55,148 bases of DNA from Elusimicrobiota bacterium (GCA_030696455.1 JAUYSH010000054.1:1-55148); one strand, 5' to 3'. Shown: positions 41,901 to 49,898, counted from the first letter of the stretch. A program made the numbers and translations. Notes: generated by a model from the sequence alone, not told the origin.

Positions 41901-41984
41901 ATCCGCCGCGTCGCCCGGAAATACCTCGACCCCGCGAAGATGCTCACCGTCGTCGTCGGCGACGAATCCTCCCTGCGCCTGTAA
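38928..41984 (+). CDS. Secreted M16 family zinc peptidase (two-module)
   Basis: The 1018 residues have a signal peptide (to AQAQ) and a Pro/Ser/Ala-rich linker with repeated SLSPSLAVPSP-type segments to ~145, like the N-terminus of the giant protein at 11 kb. Two M16 modules follow. Module 1 has the inverted zinc motif HLFEHLM and the distal Glu in VLEEMRLR, so it should be active. Module 2 (from about 590, FTLSNGLKVVFTRDSRLP) lacks the HxxEH motif and is probably structural. M16 enzymes degrade peptides in a chamber. TAGAAT ends 7 nt before ATG 38928. Confidence 0.9.
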   Translation: MKKTSAAMAIILTFQPIAQAQVVGTRAGQTSLAPSLALPHLNSGLSLITPSIAVQNPLSLSPSLAVPSPTPSLSVIIPVAVLVAAKPMDPIKPALALPVLQSAAAKPDQPENSGRAFDGEAAKRPAADALPVPASGAEAAAPSLSLPVRTFTLPNGLKVVVHTDKTSPVVAVSITYKVGSQNETPGLSGFAHLFEHLMAQGTKSLKPREISHLIESNGGVRNAYTMRTNTTYHSVVPKSALKTVLWAEAERMSTLNVDDRALALEKQVVLEEMRLRYINSAYAKARDAGMAETAFGKWENRHTTIGEADDVRNARLSDVRAFYLAHYAPNNAVLSLAGDVTEAEARELAARFFGPLESREIAPAPDLAEPRMTGETRRVIDDKFAKVPLLMTAWNAPARGTKDYWALTVLGEILDAGEDSPLYRALVKDAKVALSVNTNFPWWTGPFNPGGPDLFGLMASLKPGVGMDAVLGQADAVLAKLAAEGPTDAQLAAAKTTLELSWTKDLEQLISRAKSLGSYAAMVGDPANLSRDFAELMSVTSADIRAALNEWIVGKGRAVVEARPAPELALAADVATPKVPEQQPRPEGDPRPEIDAQPAAKVPALERFTLSNGLKVVFTRDSRLPLLEARLSIPAGRTAERDGEDGLADAVSELLLQGAEGKDARALSATFAGLGWKLDIGRGLESLNIDAAGLSRNAAFFFKELALVLARPSFPEDEVSLWKENKVEEMKIQRSKPDFMASERMKAELFGAHPYGRPGLTDAQIEAITREKTAAFARRALAANGATLVLAGDADPAELRAQLESAFAGWKGASDHVETPSLPAQKGARLALVDRPGSKQANLTVSQMIALAPTDPDYLAFLVMNQILGGSATSRLFVNLRVDKGYTYGAYSRPQVLEKGVVWTASAEVRNEVAAPALAEMRKEIEGMRDGLVTEAALGAVKRYLAGLFLLKLSSIDYTADALAGHERNKQSAERELATYLARLDALTPEDIRRVARKYLDPAKMLTVVVGDESSLRL

Positions 41985-41988
41985 CAAC

Positions 41989-42018
41989 GCAACAGCCGGG
42001 GTCTGACCCCATTGTTGC
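41989..42018. repeat. Nested palindrome after the M16 gene
   Basis: GCAACA...GGGGTCTGACCCC...TGTTGC forms an imperfect nested inverted repeat (core 41998-42010). This resembles the REP-type GGTGTCAG element at 7.5 kb in design. It lies 5 bp after the M16 stop and may act as an RNA stabiliser or weak terminator. Confidence 0.55.
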
Positions 42019-42069
42019 ATTGTTGCCCTTAGGGCCTATTAATATCTAGGTCTAAAGTCCTTTTTTTAC

Positions 42070-42098
42070 TTGACTCCCCACTGGGCCTTTGCTGAAAT
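42070..42098 (+). promoter_or_regulatory. Promoter of the trypsin-like protease gene
   Basis: TTGACT (42070-42075), 17 nt, then TGAAAT (42093-42098), followed by an AGGAGG Shine-Dalgarno. This is a conventional leadered gene in contrast to neighbours. Confidence 0.55.
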
Positions 42099-42131
42099 CG
42101 GGGCGCAGCATCCCTGGTGAGGAGGTTTCAA

Positions 42132-43109
42132 ATGAAGAGACTCATGGTTTCCGTGGTGGCGCTCGTGGCCGCCCTGCGCCTGGCCGTCCCGGCCTACGCG
42201 CAAGTCGACGGGCAGGTCATCTACGGCGAGGACGACCGCATCGACCTGTATCAGACGCAGAGCTCGAAGCTGCGCTCGATGGCGGACTCCACCGTCGCCT
42301 TGGTGCAGGCCGGCGCGGTCAAGTCCGAGGGCGCCGTCTCGCGCCTGCAGACCTCCCCCTACGGCACGGGCAACGGCCTCTGCAAGGAAGAGCCCTTCTA
42401 CGACCAGGTCACCGCCGCCTTCTGCTCGGGCTCGCTGATCGCGCCCGACATCCTGATGACGGCCGGGCACTGCATCACCTCCGAGTCGTCGTGCAAGAAC
42501 ACGAAGTTCGTGTTCGGCTTCGCGGTCAAGGAGAAGGGCAAGATGCCGACCACGGTCGCGACCAGCGACGTGTACGGCTGCGGCAAGCTGCTCGGCCGCG
42601 AGCAGGTCAACGACGGCGCGGACTGGGCGCTGATCAAGCTCGACCGGCCGGTGACGGGGCACGCCCCGCTCAAGCTCAACCTGACCGGCGTGATCGCCAA
42701 CAAGACGCCGATCGTCGTGATCGGGCATCCCGCCGGGCTGCCGACGAAGATCGCCGGCGGCTCCGAGGTGCGCGACGCGTCCAAGAACGGCTACTTCACC
42801 GCCAACCTGGACACGTACGGCGGCAACTCCGGCTCGGCGGTGTTCAACGCCAAGACCGGGCTCATCGAGGGCATCCTGGTCCGCGGCGAGACCGACTACG
42901 TCTACCGCGGCGGCTGCCGCGTCTCCAACGTCTGCACCGACGACGGCTGCCGGGGCGAGGACGTGACGAAGATCAGCGTGGTCAACGAGAACCTGCCCGG
43001 CCTGCAGCATCAGGACCGCGTGGCCGGCATGGGCGGCACGTTCGCGTCCCTGCTGCAGTCGGTCGGCGCGGCCGGCGACACCGCCGCCGTCCAGTCGTCG
43101 AGGCCCTGA
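42132..43109 (+). CDS. Secreted trypsin-like serine protease
   Basis: The 325 residues have a signal peptide (to AYAQ) and an S1-type catalytic triad: His in DILMTAGHC near residue 113, Asp in DGADWALIKL and Ser in GGNSGSAVF. Several Cys (FCSG, GHC, ESSCK, GCG and a Cys-rich GCRVSNVCTDDGCRG near residue 265) suggest disulfides and extracellular life. AGGAGG precedes ATG 42132. No PDZ domain is present. Confidence 0.88.
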   Translation: MKRLMVSVVALVAALRLAVPAYAQVDGQVIYGEDDRIDLYQTQSSKLRSMADSTVALVQAGAVKSEGAVSRLQTSPYGTGNGLCKEEPFYDQVTAAFCSGSLIAPDILMTAGHCITSESSCKNTKFVFGFAVKEKGKMPTTVATSDVYGCGKLLGREQVNDGADWALIKLDRPVTGHAPLKLNLTGVIANKTPIVVIGHPAGLPTKIAGGSEVRDASKNGYFTANLDTYGGNSGSAVFNAKTGLIEGILVRGETDYVYRGGCRVSNVCTDDGCRGEDVTKISVVNENLPGLQHQDRVAGMGGTFASLLQSVGAAGDTAAVQSSRP

Positions 43110-43131
43110 CATTCCGCTCGGACCCGAGTCG

Positions 43132-43165
43132 CCGCTTCCAGCCTTGCGCGCAAGGCTGGAAGCGG
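43132..43165. repeat. Perfect 34-bp palindrome between two genes
   Basis: CCGCTTCCAGCCTTGCG is followed directly by its exact reverse complement with no spacer. It covers the only in-frame TTG start of the Memo gene, and a GTG follows right after it. The centre CTTGCGCGCAAG also occurs in the riboswitch terminator at 33.2 kb. Perfect loopless palindromes of this size are rare outside REP-type repeats or assembly artefacts. Confidence 0.8.
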
Positions 43166-44376
43166 TGCCGGCCGAGGAGGACGGCAAGCCGGTCTTCGTC
43201 CTCCGCGACCTCGAAGACCTGACCGACAAGCCCCTCGCGCTGTCCGGCGGAGGGATGCTCCTCGTCTCCCTCCTCGACGGACAACGCACCGCCGCGCAGC
43301 TGCGCGACGAGTTCCTCAAGAACTCCGGAGCCGTGCTCGAGATCCCGGTCATCCTCGACCTCGTCTCGGCCTTGGACGAGGCCGGCTATCTCGAGACCCC
43401 CGCCATCGCCGAGAAGCGCGTCAAGGCGGCCGAGCTGTTCCGCGGCAACCCCAGGCGTCCCGCCGTGTTCGCCGGCCCGTCGTATCCGGCCGAGGCGCTT
43501 CCCCTCGCGGGCGCGCTCGGACGATTCTTCACCGCCGAGAAAGGCCCGGGCAAGGGGAAGTCCGTCGAGCCGTCCAAGCCCGCGCCCCTGGGGCTCATCG
43601 CCCCCCACATCGATTTCACGCGCGGCGGCCCCGCCTACGCCTGGGCCTACCAGGCGCTGTCCGAGCGCACGCCGCCAGACGTCGTCATCGCCCTCGGCGT
43701 CGCCCACGTCGGACCGAACTCGCCCTGGGTGTTCACGCCCAAGAGCTACGAGACCCCGTTCGGCCCGATGGAGGTCGAGGATGACCTCTACCAAAAGCTC
43801 TCGGGCGTCATCTGGTACGAGCCCCGCGCCGACGAGTGGGTGCACAAGCACGAGCACTCCCTCGAGTTCCAGGCGGTCTGGCTCAAGTACCTGTGGCGGG
43901 AGGCTGCGCCGAAGTGGATCCCCATCCTCGTCTCGAGCTTCGAGCGCTTTTCGCCCGACGAGGCTCCGTCGAAGATCCCCACGATCGAGAAGGCGCTCAA
44001 GGACCTCGGCGACGTGCTCAAGGCCGAGCTCGCCAAGGGCCGCACCGTCATGATCCTGAGCGGCATCGACCTCGCCCACGTCGGCCTGCGCTTCGGCGAC
44101 GACCTCGAGATCACGCCCGAGCTCGAGAAGAAGATCGAGGCCGAGGACCGCAAGTCGCTCATCGACGCGATGGCCCTCGACGCCGACGGCTTCTACAAGT
44201 CGGTCGTCGCCGACGGGCACTGGCGCAAGGTCTGCGGCCTCTCGGCGCTGTACACCGGACTCAGACTGATGAAGGCGATCGGCGCGACCCAGCCCGGACG
44301 CCTCCTCTCCTACGGCCAGGCCCCCGACCCGGCCGGAGGCCTCGTCTCCTTCGCCTCCGCGATCTACGACCGCTGA
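43165..44376 (+). CDS. amrB: AmmeMemoRadiSam system protein B (Memo family)
   Basis: About 403 residues. The C-terminal part (from ~125) is the Memo/AmrB domain: LIAPHIDFTRGG, VAHVGPNSPWVF, YEPRADEWVHKHEHSLEFQ and ILSGIDLAHVG with metal-type His residues. The N-terminal ~90 residues form a PqqD-like winged helix (LLVSLLDGQRTAAQLRDEF). The AmrA and radical SAM partners are not in the window. Start is uncertain: GTG 43165 lies right after the palindrome, TTG 43144 lies inside it. Confidence 0.85.
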   Translation: MPAEEDGKPVFVLRDLEDLTDKPLALSGGGMLLVSLLDGQRTAAQLRDEFLKNSGAVLEIPVILDLVSALDEAGYLETPAIAEKRVKAAELFRGNPRRPAVFAGPSYPAEALPLAGALGRFFTAEKGPGKGKSVEPSKPAPLGLIAPHIDFTRGGPAYAWAYQALSERTPPDVVIALGVAHVGPNSPWVFTPKSYETPFGPMEVEDDLYQKLSGVIWYEPRADEWVHKHEHSLEFQAVWLKYLWREAAPKWIPILVSSFERFSPDEAPSKIPTIEKALKDLGDVLKAELAKGRTVMILSGIDLAHVGLRFGDDLEITPELEKKIEAEDRKSLIDAMALDADGFYKSVVADGHWRKVCGLSALYTGLRLMKAIGATQPGRLLSYGQAPDPAGGLVSFASAIYDR

Positions 44377-44402
44377 ACGGCTTGACGGCGACGGCTTGAG
44401 AC

Positions 44403-44529
44403 GGCCCGGCGGCGGTTTCATGTCCTTCGGGGCCGCTCGGCATTGAGCCTCGCTTGGGGTCGACCGCGCTTCAAGCGCAAACGGCGCGGCGACCCCACAC
44501 CCCACAGCACTTGAAACCGCCGCCGGGCC
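44403..44529. repeat. 127-bp element with 18-bp terminal inverted repeats
   Basis: GGCCCGGCGGCGGTTTCA (44403-44420) is repeated as its exact reverse complement at 44512-44529. The interior holds a second stem (GGGGTCG with CGACCCC). No ORF is inside. The 44377-44622 gap holds nothing else. It may be a MITE, a REP cluster or a large structured RNA; flanking direct repeats were not seen. Confidence 0.7.
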
Positions 44530-44622
44530 TCCGCCGAAGTGCCTCAATCGCGCCGAGTGAGGTCAATCCGAACGCCCCCGGCAAGGGTCGATCCTCCTCC
44601 CCGCCCCGCATCGACGTCGCCG

Positions 44623-45108
44623 TCAGTTGATCAAGAAGTCGGCGGCGAGCCAGGCGGCCATGAAGAGGGCGAGGCCCAGGCGCAGGACGGTACCGACGAC
44701 CATGCCGATGCCCGCGCCGACGCCCGCCTTGAGGGCGTCGTTGAGGGCCTTGCGGTCGAAGATCATCTCGAAGGCGACCGCGCCGGCGATCCCGCCCGCG
44801 AGCAGGCCGAGCGGCCCGAAGAAGAGGCCGATGACGGCGCCGACGCCGGCGCCGAGCATGGCCCAGCGTCCGCCGCCGAAGCGCTGGACGCCGAGTATGC
44901 CGCAGGCGGCGTCAACGACGACGGTCACGGCCGCAAGGACGGCGAGCGCCGCGAGCGTCCAGGCCGAGACGTAGCCCGGGAGCAGCCAGCGGTGCAGGAC
45001 GCCGGCGACCAGTATGAGCGGGGCGCCGGGCAAGGCGGGCAGGATGGCGCCGGCGACGCCGGCGAGCATGAGGACGGCGGTCAGTATCCAGACGGCCTCG
45101 GGGCTCAT
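44623..45108 (-). CDS. DUF456 membrane protein
   Basis: The 161-residue, very hydrophobic protein has about five membrane segments. The Gly-rich DUF456 signature is present (LPALPGAPLILVAG, FGPLGLLAGGIAGAVAFE). Gly-zipper-like segments could form a channel or oligomer; function unknown. Its start overlaps the stop of the upstream membrane gene by 4 nt. Confidence 0.85.
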   Translation of the reverse strand: MSPEAVWILTAVLMLAGVAGAILPALPGAPLILVAGVLHRWLLPGYVSAWTLAALAVLAAVTVVVDAACGILGVQRFGGGRWAMLGAGVGAVIGLFFGPLGLLAGGIAGAVAFEMIFDRKALNDALKAGVGAGIGMVVGTVLRLGLALFMAAWLAADFLIN

Positions 45109-45611
45109 CGCAGGCCCTCCCGCAGCAGGCGCAAGCCGAAGAGGAAGAATAAAACGATCATCGCGCGCGTGCAGGACGCCGCGACGCGCTCGCCGAACGG
45201 CGGGGGCGCGTCGGCGTCGAGCAGGACGCCGTCCAGGAAGCGGGGCGCGCGCTTGCGCCGCAGCCAGGCGTTGACGGCGAGGAGCGCGCCGCAGGCGATG
45301 AAGAAAACGCCGCCGAACAGCGCCTCTCGCCCGGAGGAGGGAGCGGCGGGCGCTCGTCCCGTCGCGGCGGAGTACAACAGCCCCAGGCCGATCCCGCCGA
45401 TGAAAAAGCCGCCGAAGCGGTAGCCGAGCATGAAGCCTCGCCGGCGAGGCTCCTCGTCGCGGACGGTCTCCGGCGCGCCGACGGCGGCGCGCCACTGGCG
45501 CTCCCAGGAAAGGGCGTCGTCGGCGTTCTTGCGCGCCGCGGCCGCCAAAGAGAGCCCCATCAAGGTGAACAGCGCGCCGGCGAACGCGGTCCACTCCCCG
45601 GATATATCCAT
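45105..45611 (-). CDS. Membrane protein of unknown function
   Basis: The 168 residues have an N-terminal helix (WTAFAGALFTLMGLSLAAAA), a charged segment, two middle helices (about 60-120) and a C-terminal helix (TRAMIVLFFLFGLRLL). No family is recognised. It sits between GDT1-like and DUF456 genes with 1-bp and -4-bp spacing, so the three form one operon. Confidence 0.75.
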   Translation of the reverse strand: MDISGEWTAFAGALFTLMGLSLAAAARKNADDALSWERQWRAAVGAPETVRDEEPRRRGFMLGYRFGGFFIGGIGLGLLYSAATGRAPAAPSSGREALFGGVFFIACGALLAVNAWLRRKRAPRFLDGVLLDADAPPPFGERVAASCTRAMIVLFFLFGLRLLREGLR

Positions 45612-45612
45612 C

Positions 45613-45885
45613 TCAATCGTGCTTGAACCACATGAACACGCCGATGCCGACGAAGAGCAGGGCGGCGCCGCGGCGGATGTAGATCTCGGGGACGAGGCGG
45701 ACGATGCCCTCGCCGAAGAGCACGCCCAGGCCGGTGACGGCCGCCAGGGCGGCGGTGCCGCCGAGGAACACCGACAGGGGCTGCTTCGTCGAGGCGGAGA
45801 GGTTCACGGCGGCGAGCTGGGTCTTATCGCCCATCTCGGCGAGGAAAAGAGTGACGAACGTGGTCGCGAAGACTCGGTAGTCCAT
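45613..45885 (-). CDS. Half-size GDT1/UPF0016 cation transporter
   Basis: The 90 residues contain one UPF0016 unit with its hallmark ExGDKTQ (FLAEMGDKTQLAAV) and three helices. Full-length members have two such units; single-unit versions work as dimers. The family moves Mn2+ or Ca2+ (for example the MneA Mn exporter). It complements the Mn2+ riboswitch elsewhere in the window, though no riboswitch precedes this gene. Confidence 0.88.
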   Translation of the reverse strand: MDYRVFATTFVTLFLAEMGDKTQLAAVNLSASTKQPLSVFLGGTAALAAVTGLGVLFGEGIVRLVPEIYIRRGAALLFVGIGVFMWFKHD

Positions 45886-45892
45886 CCCGCGA

Positions 45893-47083
45893 TTATAAGC
45901 TTTTCGGGGCGGGAAGTTCTTCGGGGGCGGGGACGCGGGCCTGGGCCCAGACCGCGGCGAACTCGCCGCCGAACGCGGCGACCTCGGGCTTGGCCGTCGT
46001 GAACAGGTCGCTCTCGAAGTTATACAGCTCCGCGTTCGCCGAGAAGTTGTAGGAGCCGCTCATCAGCAGGGCCCCGTCGAAGAGCGCGTACTTGTGATGC
46101 ATGACGCCGAGGCCGCCGCGCCCCGCGCTTACGCGCAGATCCACGCCGCCGTCGGCCAACGCGCGCATCGCCTGGGAGCGGCGCGCCTGCATCGCGTCGG
46201 AGGCGACGCGCACGACGACGCCGCGCGCCCGGGCCTCGACGAGCGCCGCGGCGACCGGCTGCGAGTAGAAGCTGAACATCGCCACGTCGATCGTGCGCTT
46301 CGAGCGCCGGATCGCATCGAGCAGAAGAGCTTCGACGCCTCCCTGCGGGGAGAACGCGTAGCGAGGGAACCGGCCGCCGGAGAAGGCGACGGGCTTCTGG
46401 GGGTCGGCGGGCGGGGTCCCGAAGCCGGCCCCGGCCAGGCCCCACATCCAGTTCCAGTTCCGGGTGAAGCCCTCGATCAGCGCCTTGTCGGTCTTGAACT
46501 CCGCGTTCTCGAAATTCCGGTCGTCGGCCGCGCGCGTCCAGTTGAAGGAGCCGGTCATCAGGAGCCTGCCGTCGAAGAGCGCGTACTTGTGGTGCATGAT
46601 GCCGAAGGAGCCGCCGCCCTTGAGCAGACGGACCGGCACGCCCGCGTCGACGAGGGCCTGGTACTCCGCGGAAGGGCCGCTCCCCGCGCCGGGCACGGCG
46701 GGCTTGGCATGGCCCTCGTCGTAGACGAGGCGGATCTCGACGCCGCGGGCCTTGGCGCGCAGGAGCGCCTCGGCGACCTCGGAGAGGCGGATGTCGTACA
46801 GGGCGAGCAGCAAGGTCTTCTCGGTGCGGTCGATCGCCGCGACCAAGGACACGGGGATGCGGTCGGTGCGGCTGAACTGGACGCTCTTGAGCGATAGGCC
46901 GTTGAAGGAGACATTCGGGACCGGCGCGAGCGCGAAAGCGGGGAGCGCGGGGGCCGCCGGGACGGGCATCGGCGCGTACCGGGGAACGGGGAAAGCGGAA
47001 GGCCAGGCGGCGTCGGGAAGCCCCGCGTGGGACGGCGCGCCCGCGGCCAGCAGGAGGGCGAGGGCGCCTCCTAGGATCTTCAC
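45893..47083 (-). CDS. Secreted phospholipase D-like protein, two HKD motifs
   Basis: The 396 residues have a signal peptide, a Pro/Ala-rich linker, and two PLD modules. Each has HHKYALFDG (HxKxxxxD): the first near residue 165 followed by GSFNWTRAADDRN, the second near residue 335 followed by GSYNFSANAELYN. Both active-site halves are intact, so it should act as a phosphodiesterase or nuclease outside the cytoplasm. The GTG start at 47083 has TATCCT ending 6 nt upstream. It is divergent from the GIY-YIG fusion gene. Confidence 0.9.
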   Translation of the reverse strand: MKILGGALALLLAAGAPSHAGLPDAAWPSAFPVPRYAPMPVPAAPALPAFALAPVPNVSFNGLSLKSVQFSRTDRIPVSLVAAIDRTEKTLLLALYDIRLSEVAEALLRAKARGVEIRLVYDEGHAKPAVPGAGSGPSAEYQALVDAGVPVRLLKGGGSFGIMHHKYALFDGRLLMTGSFNWTRAADDRNFENAEFKTDKALIEGFTRNWNWMWGLAGAGFGTPPADPQKPVAFSGGRFPRYAFSPQGGVEALLLDAIRRSKRTIDVAMFSFYSQPVAAALVEARARGVVVRVASDAMQARRSQAMRALADGGVDLRVSAGRGGLGVMHHKYALFDGALLMSGSYNFSANAELYNFESDLFTTAKPEVAAFGGEFAAVWAQARVPAPEELPAPKSL

Positions 47084-47140
47084 GCTCTGAGGATAGGCCT
47101 TATCGCATGGGTATGCCTGGGTCCGGAGACCCGCGGCTTT

Positions 47141-47156
47141 ATGGGCCCAAAGACCT
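47141..47156. repeat. Second copy of the 16-nt GGGCCC motif
   Basis: ATGGGCCCAAAGACCT is the reverse complement of 26293-26308. It lies between the divergent PLD and GIY-YIG fusion genes, next to a GGGTCCGGAGACCC hairpin. Confidence 0.45.
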
Positions 47157-47205
47157 ATCCGCCGTCGTCTGGACGGACGACCATGGGGACTGCTAGGATT
47201 GAGCC

Positions 47206-48960
47206 GTGAGAATCGCGAAGGATTGGTCGGTGTACCTCGTGCGGTGCGCCGATAAGAGCCTTTACACCGGCATCGCCAAGGACGTCGAGGCGCGCGTGAA
47301 CGCCCACAACCAGGGCAAGGGCGCGGCCTATACGCGCAGCCGCAAGCCGGTCAGGCTCGTCTACCGTCGCAACGGCATGAGCCGCTCCGCCGCCCTCGTC
47401 GAGGAGGCCCGGATCAAGTCGCTGGAGCGATCCGAGAAGCTCGCTTTCCTCAAGAAGGCCGGCCGGGCCGCCGCGTCCTTGGCCTTGCTGTGGGCCCTCG
47501 CCTCCCCCGCGAGCGCCGTCCCGGTGTTCAACAAGGAGAACGGGATCAGCCTCTCCTCGGCGACCCCCCAGGCGTTCACCGGCGAGAACGACCTCGGCGT
47601 CGGGGTGTACAACAACCTGCGCATGTATTACCTTCCCGCCGTCTCCAGCGCCGCGCCCCACGCCAGCTCGGGCACGGCGATCCTGTCGGCGACCTCGGTC
47701 GACGGCGTGACCTGGGTGAAGGAAGCGGGCGTGCGCGTGGACACTAATACCGTCCCGTCGGTGTCGGCCAGCTCGATCACGGGTGCGGCTCTCCAGCCGC
47801 TGACCGGCGGCGGCTTTCGCATGCTGTACTCGATCGTCTCCACGACCGGGGCCTTCCGCATCCACAGCGCGACGTCCGCCGACGGCCTGGCCTGGGCCAA
47901 CGAGGCCGGCGCGGCGGTCGACGGCGCCTCGACGACCTACGTCGGCGTGCCTCGCCTCGTCGTCCTGAATTCCGGGGATTGGCGCATGTACTACACGCGC
48001 GACTTCGACGGCGGCGACGACCTGTCCCACCGGCGGATCTTCACCGCCCTTTCCTCGGACCAGGGCGCGACGTGGGGCCCCTCCTCGGTGGTCCTGTCCA
48101 CGACGGCCTATGAGTCCGGCGCCGCCAAACTGACCGACGGCCGCATCCGCCTTTTCTACACCCAGCCGCAGGGCGGCGCCTCGAGCGCGACCGTGATCTT
48201 GAGCGCCCTGTCGAGCGACGCGCTCGGAACCTCCTTCACCGCGGAGGACGGCATGAGGATCTCGACCCCGGCCGCGACCGGCGCCCTCGCCTTCCCCGTG
48301 CCCATCCGCTCCACGGACTCCTTCCGCTGGCGCCTGTACTACTCCTTCTACGAGGCGTTCAATTCGACCGGGGACATCCGCTCGGCGCTGACCGGCGCGC
48401 CCGATCCCGTCTCGTCGAACCCCTCGACCATCCTGCGCAGCGCGGGCCCGCCTTCGGTGGTCCTCTCGGGCGAAATCTTCTCGCCGGGGGCGACGGCCTC
48501 CATCAGCAAGGGCGGCGTCACGATCCTCGGCACCGGGGTCACGCGCACCGACGATCAGACCATGAGCGCCACCTTCGCCACCTTGGGCCAGGAGCTCGGC
48601 CCCTGGGACCTGACCGTGACCAACGCCGACGGCGTGCCGGCCGTGAAGGCCAACGCGATCGTCATCGACTTCGCCCCCGGCACCGTGACCTTGACCGACA
48701 ACCTCCTGCGTCCGCGCAACGGCGGGGCGACGGTCATCGACGTCGAAACCTTCGACTCGGGCCGGGTCTCGGCGCGCGTCTACGCCGCCGACGGACGCCC
48801 GATCCGGACCCTCTTCGACGGCGAGCAGGCCGAGGGCTCCTTCGGCTTCACCTGGGACGGCAAGGACGCCTCCGGCGCCGTGGTCCCCAGCGGCCTTTAC
48901 TTCGTCGCGGTCAACGGACCCAAGATCGCCATCAAAGGCAAGATCGTCGTGATCCGATGA
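47206..48960 (+). CDS. GIY-YIG domain fused to an exported FlgD-like/beta protein
   Basis: The first ~83 residues are a complete GIY-YIG domain of the YhbQ/UPF0213 type (VYLVRCADKSLYTGIAKDVEARVNAHN, AYTRSRKP, EEARIKSLERSEKLAFL). A signal-peptide-like helix follows at once (ASLALLWALASPASA). Then comes a ~350-residue beta-rich region with sialidase-like repeated segments (ATSVDGVTWV, ATSADGLAWA, ALSSDQGATW), an Ig-like domain and a C-terminal FlgD-type sheet (GSFGFTWDGKDASGAVVPSG). No in-frame start separates the parts. The GTG start has TAGGAT 6 nt upstream. The two halves belong in different compartments. Confidence 0.8.
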   Translation: MRIAKDWSVYLVRCADKSLYTGIAKDVEARVNAHNQGKGAAYTRSRKPVRLVYRRNGMSRSAALVEEARIKSLERSEKLAFLKKAGRAAASLALLWALASPASAVPVFNKENGISLSSATPQAFTGENDLGVGVYNNLRMYYLPAVSSAAPHASSGTAILSATSVDGVTWVKEAGVRVDTNTVPSVSASSITGAALQPLTGGGFRMLYSIVSTTGAFRIHSATSADGLAWANEAGAAVDGASTTYVGVPRLVVLNSGDWRMYYTRDFDGGDDLSHRRIFTALSSDQGATWGPSSVVLSTTAYESGAAKLTDGRIRLFYTQPQGGASSATVILSALSSDALGTSFTAEDGMRISTPAATGALAFPVPIRSTDSFRWRLYYSFYEAFNSTGDIRSALTGAPDPVSSNPSTILRSAGPPSVVLSGEIFSPGATASISKGGVTILGTGVTRTDDQTMSATFATLGQELGPWDLTVTNADGVPAVKANAIVIDFAPGTVTLTDNLLRPRNGGATVIDVETFDSGRVSARVYAADGRPIRTLFDGEQAEGSFGFTWDGKDASGAVVPSGLYFVAVNGPKIAIKGKIVVIR

Positions 48961-49892
48961 CCCGCCTCGCTCTCGCCGCTTCGCTGGCCTGCGCCCTCGC
49001 CCCGGCGGCGCACGCCGCCGGCTCCCCCACCTTGCGCCGCGAGCTGTCCGTGCGCGCCGCCGCGATGGCCGACGCTTATACGGCGGTCCCCGGCGGCCTT
49101 TCCTCGCTGAGCACCAACCCCGCGGGGCTCGCCGCCGCCCGCCGCCCCCGGCTCGAGACGACGTTCACCAGCGGCGTGCTCGACGACTCCTTCGGCTTCC
49201 TCGGCTGGGCGCAGCCGCTGCCGCTGGGCACGGCGGCCGCCGGCCTGTCCTATTACGACGCGGGCAAGGTGAACCTTCGCTTCGCCAACGGCACGACCGA
49301 GACGCGGACCGCCCAGCGCGACTTCGTCGGGCACCTGGCCTGGGGCCTGCCGCTGCCCGGCGGGCTGTCCGTCGGCGCGACGGGAAAATACTACCGCTTC
49401 GAGCTGGCGCAGGAGGCCAAGGCCTCGGGCGCGGCCGCCGACGCCGGCGCGCAATGGCGCACGCCTCTGAAAGGCCTGACCTTCGGCGCCGCGATCCAGA
49501 ACGCCGGTCCGGACGTGACCTTCGAGGTCGACGGCGACCCGCTGCCGCTGACCACGCGCGGCGGCGCCTCCTGGTCCTGGGAGGGCGGCCCCGGCCCCGC
49601 CGTCACCGACCCGGACTCCCTGAGCTCGCTCACCGGCACCCGCTTCCTCGCCTCGGCCGAGGCGATCTCGGTCCGCGACGAGGAGCTCCTCGGCGCGCTC
49701 GGGGCCGAGCTCGCGATGAGCTTCGGCACGACCTCCATCGCCCTGCGCGCCGGCTGGCGCCTGAACTCCGACGCCGCGCGCCTGACCGTCGGCGTCGGCA
49801 TGACCGAGGGGCGATTCACGCTCGACTACGCGATGGCGGAGAAGCGCTCCCTGGGCCAGACCCATCACGCCGGCCTCGGCGTGCGCTTCTAA
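48957..49892 (+). CDS. PorV/PorQ-type outer-membrane beta-barrel protein
   Basis: The 311 residues have a signal peptide and the signature AAAMADAYTAVPGGLSSLSTNPAGLA near the N-terminus, typical of PorV/PorQ/UPF0164 barrel proteins. About 14 alternating strands and a C-terminal Phe (HHAGLGVRF) follow. It overlaps the FlgD-like gene by 4 nt, so it may help export or display that protein; such PorV-FlgD neighbours occur in type IX-like systems, but no other such component is in view. Confidence 0.82.
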   Translation: MTRLALAASLACALAPAAHAAGSPTLRRELSVRAAAMADAYTAVPGGLSSLSTNPAGLAAARRPRLETTFTSGVLDDSFGFLGWAQPLPLGTAAAGLSYYDAGKVNLRFANGTTETRTAQRDFVGHLAWGLPLPGGLSVGATGKYYRFELAQEAKASGAAADAGAQWRTPLKGLTFGAAIQNAGPDVTFEVDGDPLPLTTRGGASWSWEGGPGPAVTDPDSLSSLTGTRFLASAEAISVRDEELLGALGAELAMSFGTTSIALRAGWRLNSDAARLTVGVGMTEGRFTLDYAMAEKRSLGQTHHAGLGVRF

Positions 49893-49898
49893 AAGCCG

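Noticed and set aside
43144-43165. TTG start for the Memo gene inside the palindrome
   Set aside because: Possible but less likely than GTG 43165; no Shine-Dalgarno and the codons are part of a repeat.
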